The notes under the pieces: generated by a model
What the model was told of the DNA's origin: nothing
Seen by the model: only the letters and a program-made list of their open reading frames with translations
Databases searched by the model: none
Assembly (NCBI GenBank): GCA_949361645.1
Contig: OX442415.1
Coordinates: forward strand, 17,263,269 to 17,327,268
Source of the DNA: Spongilla lacustris
Taxonomy: Eukaryota; Porifera; Demospongiae; Spongillida; Spongillidae
Direction: 5' to 3'
DNA: 64,000 nt
In this document: in pieces, positions 22,660 through 34,299 of the stretch
Layout of the letters: each line of letters opens with the position of its first letter
How positions within the stretch are numbered: the first letter of the stretch is position 1
Translations under genes and position numbers: made by a program

Positions 22660-23190
22660 CCTTCTCAGGACAAAGCAAGAAGGCATGGGACACTCCTAGG
22701 GTACAGGCTGTCTCTGCAACCATGTTAGACCAATCCAATGATGCCATCACTAGGGCGCATCTACTGGCTGTCTCCAGGAAGAAGTCTGGTGCCTAGCTGG
22801 CTTCGTGGGCCTATAAGAATGGACAATGAGATGATTAGAGTGGCAGTTGGTCTTTGCCTTGGCTATGCTGCCCACATGCAGCCCACTCCTTGCCAGCATT
22901 GTGGGGGCAGTGTTTGACTGTTTTGGACTCCATGGTCTCAGCTGTCATCTCAGTACTAGTCGTAACTATATATCACGTCATGCTGCTCTATACGACATCA
23001 CTGATCCATCGAGCCTTGACCACTTCCCACATCCCATCCAGACTGGAACCCATGGGTGTAGACCATCTGATGGAAAATGTCCTGACAGCATCATGATGCA
23101 TGCTTCCATTGAAGAACATAAACCATTTGCTTTGGGACACCACATGATCTGATTGCTCCCTCTCACCTGGCACAGTCCACTATGGCGGCA
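22660..23190 (+). pseudogene. Decayed non-LTR retroelement tail
   Basis: Several frames in succession give pieces typical of the region downstream of the reverse transcriptase in invertebrate retroelements: KAWDTPRVQAV...LLAVSRKKSGA, then DNEMIRVAVGLCLG...PCQHCGGSV (a CxxC pair), then FGLHGLSCHLS...RHAALYDI and CRPSDGKCPD. Stops and frameshifts separate the pieces. No reverse transcriptase domain is visible upstream, so this is a 5'-truncated dead copy. The element class (LINE-like) is inferred from memory of the family's wording. Confidence 0.6.
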
Positions 23191-26018
23191 GGCGCTGTCA
23201 CTAGTCAGGCACAGGACCTGAACATCATATCGGGAGTGACACCCAGGCTTATGTTTCACCCCTACAGTATTGCCATACATAGAAGCATCAGTACTTGATC
23301 CTCTCTCCATGACCTTCGTAACAGAGGCCAAATGTTACCCAGCACTATAGCCTTTCAGTGGCTGTACAATGGACAATGCAGCCTCCATCAGATGAATGCT
23401 TTTTTTCACTTTCCACTACTGACTTTTAGAGGGTTGGTTTGGGTAGTGTTATATATTGTATTAAAATAAATATACTGCCACCAGGGCATTACACTTATGC
23501 ACCTAAATGCTAGAGCTTTGCTTACAAGAAGCACATCATGTGAAGTAGTTTTTCTCTTTTTAAAAAAAGTATAGTTCTGTATTTAGTTTTCTGAAATGTG
23601 TGTATACTTCTTAAAATGAAAATTATTCATTTTATCGCTTCTTCCCATAATTGTAAGGAGAGCAGGCTCAACTTCACCCTTGTTTGGGCTGAGGCTATCG
23701 TGATCTGCACCCTCCCTTGGCCTCTTGGACATCCCTTGAATGTATCTACAGGCATATGTATAATTACATCCCTTCGCAGAGGCAACAATGCCAGAACAAT
23801 GCGATGATTGCCAGGCAGCCTATGTAAACTGATTAGTAGTTATGTTCCCTTTTTTTTTTTTTAATTGCATGAGGTAACGGTAACTTGTTATAAACAATAT
23901 TTAAATTTTGAAACACTTTTGATGTAGCGAATAAGGCTCGGCTATTATCAGCTTTGCGATCGGCCTTCCATGCCAGTGCTTGGCTCTCGGCTGCTCCCTC
24001 TGTTGGCCTAAATCTGCATCTACACTCACCAGAATTCCAAACTGCTGTCCAATGGTGGCTGGGTCTGGACACTTCATTTGCCTCAGTGTGCCCAATTAGC
24101 CCAGGGGTTGCTCTTGACTTGTCATGAGCCATCAGACACAACAAATTGTGTGACATGTCGCAAGACACACCTGACTGTCAGGGTGGAAGGAGGACATGGT
24201 ATGTGTCATGATAACAATCACTCCCATTCAGTTGACGTCCTTAGGCCAACCTGCTGCCCTATAAATCACAGTCACTTCTTCCCTGACAAGTTGTAGTTCA
24301 ACACCTGGACCCATGTTTCCCCTGCATATAATTTACCATCATTTGGTCAAGTCCATTGCTATAGTGCTCCTGGCAAGAGAACGTTATCCATCCTGACTGC
24401 ATGTGTATGCAGCAATTATGATGATGTTACAATGTTCATGTATTCTTAATAGTCATTATTATGATTTTTAAAATCGACTAAAATAAAATAATGTATCTGG
24501 AGTCCTGCAATGGATATCACAGTGGGGTCATGTGCCTTTTCTGCTCCCTTGTATTCCCTTGGCCACCAGGCAGTGACCTGCAGACATGAAGGAGATCATA
24601 CGGCACAATCTCTTGAAGGACGTTGTCACTGACCTCTGCCGTCATGACCATCTAATTGCTAATTGTGGGGGTGGAGAAGGGGCATGGAATTAGTAGGGGA
24701 TCGTAGCCATACTCGACCAGCTCGACCAGCTGATATCCTCATTGCTAAATGTGACAGAGGCAAGCAGCAGCACTGGATATCACAGTGACATCACCCCTCA
24801 CCCATGCCATCTTGGGAGAATCAAGCCGAAGCTGTTGCTGTAACCTACTTTCTAATAGTCCAAAATACCTGTATTTGCATGGGTGAACCTGCATTCCTGT
24901 AGCTGTACATGTGGAACTGGAAACCTATGGCATTTGAGGAAAGGAGGCTCAGGAAATGTTTTCAAGGTGCCATCCCACCTTGCCATCAGCACTCTTCCCC
25001 CAAGCCTACTACTGGTAATCATTTATGACATTACCTAAGTAATGTCCATTGCAAGAGCCATCCTGGCAAGGCATCTTCCTTTATGACTTTGTGTTTGTGC
25101 CTGTGTTGCCCCTTACCTTTCAACATACCTTCTGAAAGTGATGCTTTAAGGCGTATACTAGCCTCCCTTGTCGAAGCATTTTCTAAATAAAAATAAATTT
25201 TTGTTCGCATATCGAGGGGTGTAAGTTAGCTATCACTAAGTAAAGAGATTTTCCAATCCTACCACGTACCCCTTGTCAGCATTCATGCACGCACAACACT
25301 TAAGCTTGCTGTACACCCCTAATTCTATTGATTGTTGTTCTCTGCTTGATTTGCCAAATGGTAGCACTGTTTTGTGTCTTATCATAAGAGAAGATTCCTT
25401 GACTGGGGCAGGTGATCCCTGGCACAGATCGAGGAGGTGGCAGCTGGTGGGCTGTTTGTAGAATGTGTTCTAAGTTGTATGTGACTGGGCAGTGCTAGTT
25501 AGAGGTATTTTCCCCAACACGTAATGGTGGATTTTTTCCTGCTAGATGATTTTCCACAGGGTGTTTTATTCCTGATAGGAGATATGGGCTCATCTCCTTT
25601 AAAATATAGGCTTATGTTTGAAGCCTGATTGGGGAGTTGCATGGCATGTTTGGCATTAGTGCATGTACATGTGTATAACCTATCATGTGCTAACTATATT
25701 TATAGTAGTTGAATCATTTGTAACACTTGTCATGAAACTAACCATATAGCTAGAAACAACGAGTGTTAAGCCCGGCCCTAGCTTTCTCTTCAATTTGTTC
25801 ACATCTTTTGTACATGTATATTCGTAGCACAAAAATCATCACCCACATTCATATTTTAATTGGGCCCTTTGAGCATTTTTGGCATGTATATTTTGCCATC
25901 AAAAAAAATTGTAGGTACTGAATAGCTACTTCATAATGAATCTTAAAAATCTCCCCTCTTCTAAGCAGATTCTAGATCTAATATAAGACGTCTTATATAT
26001 CAGATTGCTATAAATATA
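23191..26018. other. Intergenic; coding-like debris only
   Basis: Frames around 23833-24300 look like worn coding sequence, but stops occur in every frame and no domain is recognised. Poly(T) tracts occur near 23850. The rest is unremarkable. Confidence 0.4.
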
Positions 26019-26408
26019 CGTGAGCCAGCGAGGGGGGGGGGGGGGGGGGGGGGGGGGGGTGGCAAAAAACAAAGTGGAAGACACCATCCCCCAACTTTGA
26101 AGAGCTCATTGAGAGCATCGCAAATATTCTTTTTTTCAGGGGGGTCTAGGTAAAAAAGGTTATGAGGTATCAAAGTTAGGGGGGGGAGGGGAGGGAGGGG
26201 GGTTTTGGCCAAAAAAGAATTCATCACTTTTCTTTATGTAAAGATAAAGACTATACTAACGCTAGTAAGCCACGGATACACCTGGTACTAACATGCATGA
26301 GATCACATCACTAAATGGTCACAGTCACGCCGACTCACTCACGCAAGCAAGCCCCACCTGGCCCTTGATGTTAAGAATTTGGGATGGTGTCTATAACTTC
26401 TTTTTTTT

Positions 26409-26445
<37 letters not shown>

Positions 26446-26456
26446 GTGAGCCGGAT
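26019..26456. mobile_element. Element with poly(G)/poly(C) near both ends
   Basis: The left end reads CGTGAGCCAGCGA, then G28 (26032-26059), then TGGCAAAAAACAAAG and GACACCATCCC. The right end is the inverted equivalent: GGGATGGTGTCTATAAC, a T-run, GC33 (26411-26443) and TCGTGAGCCGG. The homopolymers are therefore part of the terminal inverted repeats. No coding capacity. Confidence 0.7.
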
Positions 26457-26684
26457 TATATTTTGTCAAACATCAGTTAAGCACAACCGTGGGTGTCTTT
26501 CTCATAGGAAATGATTTTTATAAATATAATATTATATAATTATACACATGGATCAACATACAATACGCAATAAAATGTACCATGGAATTGTATAGGGATC
26601 ATATAGTCCGTGTCAGTTATACAATCCATAGACTAATAGTATATATTCTGGTCTTGGGGATGCAATATGCATTAAATAAATGAC

Positions 26685-27326
26685 TCAATTTAACCGTATA
26701 CCCGCCAATGCCACGTAAAAGGCCAACGCAATCTTTGCGACTCTGACAGCAGCTGCCTCTCCAGTAACTGTTGTAGTGGAAAACGGCGCCACACACGTCC
26801 CACCCACGGCTTTTGCACCACAGGCTTGGAAAATGAAGGCGCCTGACGCCAGTGCTTGGTATATGGAGGTTGTGTTGTAGCAGCACCCGAGACTGGTCAG
26901 CGACTGCTGAAGAAGCGTCGTGCAGTTGGCAGAACAGTTCGTTCCCGGCAGCGTAATGCACTGACCCACGACCGCAGGATTAAAGTTGGCGGCGGCCTGC
27001 GCGCAGTACTGACCAGCCGCGTTCTGGGAGCACACGTCCAACATGGTGCTGGCGTTAAATATGCCGCTGTAGGCGGTAGATGCGTTGCCTATGCAGTTGT
27101 TCCCGTACCAACGGTAGACCGCACCGCCACACGCATCGTTGCACGTACCGGATAGTGTAGATAGAGATTTGTTCCCGTTAAAATAGCTGGACAAACTGCT
27201 TAAACAAATAGGGTTGGTTGAAAACTGGCTGTTGATGTACGCAGTTAAAGCGTCGTAGGAACAGACATTAGCTTTGTAGCATTTGGTAAAGATAACAACT
27301 GAAACAACGACTGCAAAGACTTTCAT
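26685..27326 (-). CDS. Secreted cysteine-rich protein with GPI-type tail
   Basis: The ATG at 27326-27324 gives 213 residues. It begins with a signal peptide (MKVFAVVVSVVIFTKCY). The central region has more than a dozen cysteines, including CGG, CC and repeated NC(S/T) units with N-glycosylation sequons. The C-terminus is a small-residue stretch followed by a hydrophobic tail (KIALAFYVALAGI) that ends the protein, the pattern of a GPI-anchor signal. A cell-surface or secreted role is inferred; I do not recognise a named domain and give no function. A TATA box on the minus strand (27382-27375, CTATATAG) lies about 50 bases before the start. Single exon. Confidence 0.7.
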   Translation of the reverse strand: MKVFAVVVSVVIFTKCYKANVCSYDALTAYINSQFSTNPICLSSLSSYFNGNKSLSTLSGTCNDACGGAVYRWYGNNCIGNASTAYSGIFNASTMLDVCSQNAAGQYCAQAAANFNPAVVGQCITLPGTNCSANCTTLLQQSLTSLGCCYNTTSIYQALASGAFIFQACGAKAVGGTCVAPFSTTTVTGEAAAVRVAKIALAFYVALAGIRLN

Positions 27327-27374
27327 TTTAACGCACACCACAAAGCTGCTCCTTAGCCCTTAGCAACGTGATTT

Positions 27375-27382
27375 CTATATAG
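27375..27382 (-). promoter_or_regulatory. TATA box of the cysteine-rich protein gene
   Basis: CTATATAG on the minus strand sits about 50 bases upstream of the ATG, placing transcription start near 27350. Confidence 0.5.
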
Positions 27383-27679
27383 CAGATGCTTACAATGAAA
27401 TTATATACGCGCGCGCGGGTGCCGTTGTTATGCATGGGTGATGTTTTTATATATAAATGCGCGGATCTGCATATATATGTCCGTCTGTGATCGTTTATTG
27501 TGCGCTTCAGTGGCTTGGCCTTTTTCGGCCATCGACAACGAATCCTTTCTACGATACTTTTTTGAATTTCACACCTTCTCTCTGTGTGTGTAATCCTGCT
27601 AATTAATCATGATATGCCTATTGATTCAATGCATTTTCATATCCCAACAAAGAGACTGGAAATCTTAGTTGCTGAACTG

Positions 27680-28905
27680 TGATATGTCAGAGCACCATTG
27701 CAGTTAGATAACTCAGTGTCCAGACCATTGCAGCGGGTAGCCATGGACATTTTGGGACCACTTCCAGAGACAGCTAGAGGTAACAGGTATATCCTATAGT
27801 GATAGGAGACTATTTCACAAGGTGGAAAGAGGCATACCCAATGAAAGATATGAATGCTTTGACAGTGGCCCAAATATTTGTACATGAATTCATTTGTCAT
27901 ATGGGAATACCTGATGTAATTCATACTGACCAGGGTAGGAATTTTGAAAGTGCTGTTGTGAAAGGAATTTGCATTTTATTGGGAATAAAGAAAACAAGGA
28001 CAACACCCTACCATCCACAATCAGATGGCATGATTGAACGTTTTAATAGAACGTTATTGAGCATGCTAAGTATTGCTGTGGAGCACGATGAGCATGGCTG
28101 GGATTTGCAATTGCCTCTTTTGATGTTTGCATACAGAACCAGTACTCATGAAACCACAGGAGCCACTCCATTTGAATTGATGTATGGTTGTGAAGCACAG
28201 TTACCTGAAGATCTTATGTTCCATATTCCAGCAACAGTTGACACGAGCACTTCCCCTGGCGAGTATTTAAGTCACCTTAAGACACGATTGGAAGCTGCCT
28301 ACAAGTTGGTAAGGGCACATGCCAATAAACAGCAAATGCGTCAAGGGGAGAATTACAATCGAACTGTAAAGGGTAAACCTTTTCAAGTGGGTGATTTGGT
28401 ATTGTTGCATTGCCCCCATGTTCCAAAAGGTATGTCACGTAAGATGCACAAACCATGGAAAGGTCCATTTAAGGTCAAAGCTGTGTTAGGGCCTGTAACT
28501 TATCGTATTGTCAATTGTGAGCATCCTCGCAAAAGATTGGTGGTGCATAATAATCGTCTGAAGCCTTTTATTGCTAGGGAGAGCACAGATGAAGGAGAAG
28601 AGATTTCAGATCGTGAGACCACGGAACAGCAACAAGACAACTTGACACAGAGGCCTGAGATGACTGAGGAGGAAGAGGACTGGGAACTACCACTTCAGCC
28701 AAATGCCCCGGCTGAACCAGAAGTACATCACCAGGAGCCACCAGTGAATCTGGAGCTACCACCTGAATTGCAGCAAAAAATTCAACCTCCTGGTATCCCT
28801 CCTGCAGAAGAACTGAGGAGATCTGGAAGGATCAGACGTCCACCCTCAAGATATGGAGATCCAGTATCACTTCCAGATTGTTTTGAGTGTGAGGACACAC
28901 TATAA
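27680..28905 (+). pseudogene. Ty3/Gypsy integrase, 5'-truncated
   Basis: The readable part begins with degenerate zinc-finger-region sequence, then APLQLDNSVSRPLQRVAMDI and continues as GPLPETARGNRYIL, where a stop/frameshift near 27796 interrupts it. From 27799 a 368-residue frame holds the integrase core: IGDYFTRW (first Asp), IHTDQGRNF (second Asp) and DGMIERFNR (Glu), the DD35E triad, followed by the C-terminal GPFKVKAVLG...YRI and the family's RRSGRIRRPPSRYGDP tail ending in a stop at 28905. Gag, protease, reverse transcriptase and RNase H are absent upstream and no 5' LTR was found, so this is a dead 3' remnant. Confidence 0.9.
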
Positions 28906-28910
28906 ATATA

Positions 28911-28921
28911 GGGGGGAGAAA
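28911..28921 (+). other. Polypurine tract of the Gypsy element
   Basis: GGGGGGAGAAA lies directly before the TG that opens the LTR, the expected position of the plus-strand primer. Confidence 0.8.
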
Positions 28922-29114
28922 TGTAACGTGCAAGTACAAAGGGCTCCAGACAGTCTAGTCATCAGCTGAGAACTTTGCATGATACTTGCACGTGTATATG
29001 TGACGTAGTGTTTTAGTGTATATATTGTGCTGTAATTGTATCCTTGAGTGTTATCTGCCAACGTGATTTACTGCATATTGGTGAACCTCACGTCTCCTTA
29101 GCGCGGGCGCTACA
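28922..29114 (+). repeat. 3' LTR of the Gypsy element (193 bp)
   Basis: It begins TGTAACG and ends CGCTACA, giving the TG...CA borders with a short TGTA/TACA inverted repeat. Length is 193 bases. The matching 5' LTR is not in the window. Confidence 0.75.
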
Positions 29115-30528
29115 CTACCACAGTAAGCCATGAATATGCATGCTTGGCGCCAATACAGAAAGAAGGCTTATTGGCTTAAAAGGAAGCATCCAATAGAGAC
29201 CTATAAAGCACTGTAGATCAATCAGTATAACTATAGGGGTTTTCTGGTGTCAATAGTGCCAATAACGCAGGTAAGGTGCATGCATGCATGGTGATTATCC
29301 GCTATAGCACAATGTACCATGCAGTGCTGCATAAGAGTGGAGCAGAACAGAACATTGACCAAGGCAACCATATTTCTGACAGAGTTGAGCTTGCTGCAGA
29401 GACAGTTTGATCAGGTGTAAAGGAAGAGATAAAACATTCTCTGACTTCAGTATCAAAGGCTTTCAAAGGGTTAAGATCAAAGGCTATAGGGTAGGGGGTG
29501 TATATTATCCTTGCAAGATGCACTGAACAGCTAGCAAAAGGCATAATTAAAAAGCCACCTGATGGTTAATGTCTGCAATCAAGTGGCTGATTTGTACATG
29601 CAAATACATATGCAAAAAACCCAACTCATGCAGAAATGGTATGCAGCATACAAATGCATATGTACTTACATCTATATAAATTACAGACCGCATGCTTAAG
29701 CCAACGGAGAAGGGATATAAAATGCAAAGGATGATAGGTCATAACAACAACATCTATATGCTGCATGGAGTAAGTGGTTCCATATATATGGGTATCACTG
29801 CCTCATCGCTCAAAAGGTTAATGGAGATACCTAAAGTGGGGCCAAGGTCTTCAATAAGGGTCCGGTGAGACCTCGCAACATGCATGGCTGATTTGGTTCC
29901 ATGCAGGTAAGGGCATCGGTATCAAGCATTGGCACTCATGCATGCAGCATGGTCAGCATCAATACATGATGGGTGACACAATGTTTTGCAATACACAGGA
30001 TAGAGGACCTAACTGAGTAAGGGATCTCCCCGAGGCTAGCTGGTGTACCCCATGCAGTCTCTGAGGTCAGTGAGGTATAAGCTGGCCAAAAAGGATGCAG
30101 GGTGCAAGCTCAGGGAAGAAAGCCACACACTAAAAGAGGAGTACCAGCTGGCTAGAGACGAGGTTGAAAGCAATCTCCATGCCTGTGTCTATTCATTGCA
30201 GCAAAGTCCTCATCCTGTCAATTACTGTCAAACACATTCCTAGATTCAAATGCAGTCTAACCCGCAAGGAAACGACTAACGCCCACGCTGTACCATATGC
30301 ATATGAAAATTAAAAATACTGCTCTCTTGGCCGTGCAGGAAGGTATTGCATTGTTATGTATCATGTCTGCAATGATGGTCAGACTACCACTGGGTAATAT
30401 TTTAGTACAAAGTGCCGCATCTGTGTCTTACCATCAAACACCTTAACAGCATCCAACTCATTGCTGCTGTTGCATTCTTAGAGCTGAAATAAAATAGTGG
30501 TTAACACACAAATACATAACCATCATTC
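29115..30528. other. Intergenic, nothing recognised
   Basis: Short frames on both strands (for example a lysine/glutamate-rich one at 30043-30243) have no domain. No splice-supported exon was found. Confidence 0.4.

Positions 30529-30557
<29 letters not shown>
30529..30557. repeat. Poly(G) tract, 29 bases
   Basis: An uninterrupted G run without obvious transposon ends. Confidence 0.95.
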
Positions 30558-30559
<2 letters not shown>

Positions 30560-30962
30560 CATGTATCCCTCTGATTGGTAATGGCAAACTCTTGACACAC
30601 ACACATGATTTTTTTTAGTTGCGTAAATTCAAGTACTATAGCTATTCATGATCAAGAGTGCAAAGTTGACCACTTCCTGTAAAGACTGATGTTATGGGCT
30701 GAGTACGAGGATTGTGACTTCACCAGATTAATAAGGCTACATGTGGTGAGCGATTACTTAGGCTACATATCCGATATGTAGCCTAGCGAGCATAATGATA
30801 TACGTCGTTGTGCGGTGTTTCTTCGATTCGTTGCGTAGTGTGTTGTTTGTGTTGTGTGTGCTTGAATAATTAACTTGATGACATCTGTGTCTAGCTTAAA
30901 GTCAATGGTTTGATGTACTATCCTGCTACTGTCTGATTGTAGCAAGGGTTTGCGGCATGTAT

Positions 30963-30965
<3 letters not shown>

Positions 30966-31000
<35 letters not shown>
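30966..31000. repeat. (GT)n microsatellite
   Basis: About 17 GT units. Confidence 0.95.
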
Positions 31001-31001
<1 letters not shown>

Positions 31002-31574
31002 TATGTGTACATATGGATGTGCTCGCGCGTGCATGCATGACTTCATGAGTGTAGCGTGAGTCCGGTGAGTGTGAGCACGTGTGCATTTAAGTGGGACTTT
31101 AGCGGGTGTCACCGTCACGGCGTGTGCACGGCAAACTGACCGTGTACTCTGCATCATTGGGTGTGCCCAGTTATATCTTGTGGGGGGTTTTCAAATGTTA
31201 TTTTAACAGCGACATTGTTTACATTTACTACACGATAGCATGCATGTTATTTGTAAAATATGCACCATGATTTCATGAGGACAGAAAGACCAAACATACG
31301 TACATACATGTATGGTACACTCCATTTGTGGTAATATATGGATACATAAATACACAATAGCGAGGTCAGCCTGGTACTAGTTCGGATCACTGTAGCAGCC
31401 AAAGCTTCTTCACCTTCTATCTCGTCTTTCTCCTCCACTTCAGTAGAGCCCCTAATATACAATATATGTCTGTAAGTATGAACGATGGCGCGTGTCTTTA
31501 TGCCATGTGCATGCATAAGCTGTTATTTGACCAATCAAAGCTGTAATCAGTAGTACTGATTTTGCAGAATTGGG

Positions 31575-31774
31575 NNNNNNNNNNNNNNNNNNNNNNNNNN
31601 NNNNNNNNNNNNNNNNNNNNNNNNNNNNNNNNNNNNNNNNNNNNNNNNNNNNNNNNNNNNNNNNNNNNNNNNNNNNNNNNNNNNNNNNNNNNNNNNNNNN
31701 NNNNNNNNNNNNNNNNNNNNNNNNNNNNNNNNNNNNNNNNNNNNNNNNNNNNNNNNNNNNNNNNNNNNNNNNNN
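31575..31774. other. Assembly gap of 200 N
   Basis: Exactly 200 unspecified bases. The right flank (CCCCCCTC...CTGGATACGCGCC) resembles a G-rich transposon end, so a homopolymer probably stopped the assembly. Frames crossing it are meaningless. Confidence 0.99.
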
Positions 31775-32214
31775 AACCCCCCTCTTTGAAATTCTGGATA
31801 CGCGCCAGGCCTGACGATTTACCTTCTGGTGAAGCGTGGCAAGCTATCATTATTCTTTCCTGCTCTTCTTTCGATTTGATCACACGCGTCCACTGTCGAT
31901 CGCCACTCGTGTCTCCGTTGGAACAATTTTTTAATAAAGAGCGCCATTGTCAACCTTGTAACTTCCACGCGCTTTCGTCTAAAAGAACGTTTCTGATCTT
32001 TAAAAATCCAACTGGCTTGGATACCTTCCTTGTAACAAGAACAGAGTTTAAAAAAAAACTTTTGTCGTCCATGGCCAGCCGCCAGCAGCACTCGCTGTTC
32101 TAAAAGGAAACTTCCATTTACGCGTGCGCACATCAGTTTATACACGCATGAGGCAGAGCAGTTACGAGGACTCGAGGGCTAATATAAGTGTTTGGTTGAA
32201 ATTTTATTGCAAAC

Positions 32215-32960
32215 GTGAAAACGTGGAGGGGGGCCGGATGGGGGGGGGGGGGGGGGACAGCTGTGCCTAGGAATGATTGTCCGGGGGGACACTTTTTCAA
32301 GGGGGACAGCCATGCCTCCGACACCGGGAAATTCTTTGTGTGTTTTCATGCGAGACACGTATACAGCATGCCGTTTCGCACAGTGCAAGTTGTATGCGAC
32401 AGTAGATCGATTTTTATACTGAGAGATGGTGATTGCACCCCCCCCCCCCCCCCCCCCACCCCCCCCCAAAACCTGTTACTAAAAATTCATGACTTCTTAC
32501 GGTACGCACGACGATACTGAACGCGTTAACGGCGCAACGATCCTTCCAATATATACCAGTGGTAGGTGGAGTGATTGTTATAAATGTCCCAGCCCACAGC
32601 CGGGATGTAGTTGTTAAATATTCCGATGTATATAACTATTGTACTTTGGAATATTTAATTATTATAACTATGACGGATCGTTGAGCGGGTACCGTATATC
32701 GACCGTTCACTACTACAGGAAAGTCAGGAAGCAAGTAATTTACTATTCTAAGCTACCTGGGTTTAGCATGTTTCTACGCAATTATGCTATGTTTTGTGAC
32801 ATTAAAAGTGCAAATAATACCAGACCCCGATGGGGGAGCTTACAGCGCCTTGCTGGTGGTGGGCGTGTCCTGCCACGCCCTTGCATTTATATCACCTTGC
32901 CCCCCCCCCCCCCCCCCGCTCCTAAATCCTGGATCCGCCCCTGCATATCACAGTTCAGCA

Positions 32961-32991
<31 letters not shown>

Positions 32992-33405
32992 GCAATTGCA
33001 ATTCCCCCCCCCCCCCCCCCCCCCTCCCCCCAGCCTGGATCCGCCATTGCATGGAGTACGAGTGGACCTTTTGGCAAAAGCTAGTGGATCCTATGGCAAT
33101 AAGCTATACAGACTATCGCACAGCTAACAGCTGTGGACTGGACTCTTTGGCAGAAAGCTACATAGTACACCACAGCTTACAGCTACTATACCATCGCACG
33201 TGCAGCTTACGGCTATATAGTGAGCTGCACACTATATGGCAGACGGCTACATGCAGAGTATACGTAGTACACCAAATTAAATCAAACAGCCACTCCCTTG
33301 TCATGTTCATATAGGCGTAGGAAGCGGGGGGGGGGGGGGGGGGGGGGGCAGGGGAGGCTATAGCCCTCCCACTTTTGATATTGGGGGGGGGGGGGGGGGG
33401 GGGGG
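32215..33405. mobile_element. Cluster of poly(G)/poly(C) transposon ends
   Basis: Seven homopolymer runs of 17-29 bases lie at 32240-32256, 32438-32457, 32900-32917, 32961-32989, 33004-33024, 33326-33348 and 33383-33405. Two are followed by CTGGATCCGCC, the right terminus of the family described at 1190-1925 (32930 and 33034). Individual element boundaries cannot be fixed. No gene is supported in 31775-34300. Confidence 0.65.
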
Positions 33406-34299
33406 CTAAGTCCCCTCACATTTTGGGCCCATATTTAATATTAATCGATCTGTTAACGGATTCGGCGAGAAGCAAGATCACGACGAGCAGAAAGGAGCTG
33501 ATTACCTACATGTATATCTGTCCGTTTTCGGAACGGAATCGCCTTACTAAATCACCAGTATATACATGTATACGTAGGCGTCGCGATTCTGACCCTCAAT
33601 TCCTTCAAACACCCACAGCGCTTCGGTGGGCTGAATACGTATCGTCGCAAATCCTGTATTTCATGTTGCTAGCGTGTTACAGACGAAACGTGTGGTTTTG
33701 GGCATTCGTAAGTTCCGTAATGTAAATGATTGCGTATAGTCAACGTACGTGAGGTAGCCGTACAATATACGTGTAATAAAATTCCATATAATCGGTACGA
33801 AAGTAATATCAGAAAGAGTCCTCACTTTGCATTTGCAAATCTCGATGAATGGAAAACTACGCCAGCCTTCTGTCAACACTGCGCCGAATTTATCTAAACG
33901 TCTACTTACTTTGCAAATTTCACCAAAGTATTAAACGGCACTTGAAGGTATGTCGTCATCTTATAATTACGCACTCTAAATTAGCACAGCTGAGGAGCCG
34001 CTCGATGGTTGCAGTGGAAGCCTAGGCACTCCACTCACGTACACACCCACAATCACACACATGTACAACACCCACAACCCACACATGTACATGCACACCC
34101 ACAAGTGAAAATCTCATGGCACTCCACACATGTCCACACCCACAATCCCTAGGCACTCCACCTCTACATAACAGAGTTTTCATAAAGACAGCATATTAGG
34201 TTTTGCAACAAGTAGTTCAAGATAAAAATACTGAATAAGGTTGTTCAGAGGCCACCCACAATCCCTTGCATAGTCTTGAAAACAAAGTTGTTCTCGTTG

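Noticed and set aside
27505..27540. snRNA or histone-type stem-loop (TTGGCCTTTTTCGGCCA)
   Set aside because: The hairpin is short and matches neither U-snRNA sequences nor the histone stem-loop consensus.
30043..30243. Lysine/glutamate-rich helical frame as a coiled-coil gene
   Set aside because: Only about 45 residues look helical, with no flanking exons or family match.
31452..32103. Frames crossing the N gap
   Set aside because: Their middle is unknown sequence; the flanks show no recognised domain.
33565..33960. Possible minus-strand exons (MTTYLQVPFNTLVKFA, DKFGAVLTEGWRSFPFIEI, RIQPTEALWVFEGIEG)
   Set aside because: They read like coding sequence and have some splice-like borders, but the obvious join gives a stop at the first junction and I recognise no family. 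Transcript data would decide.
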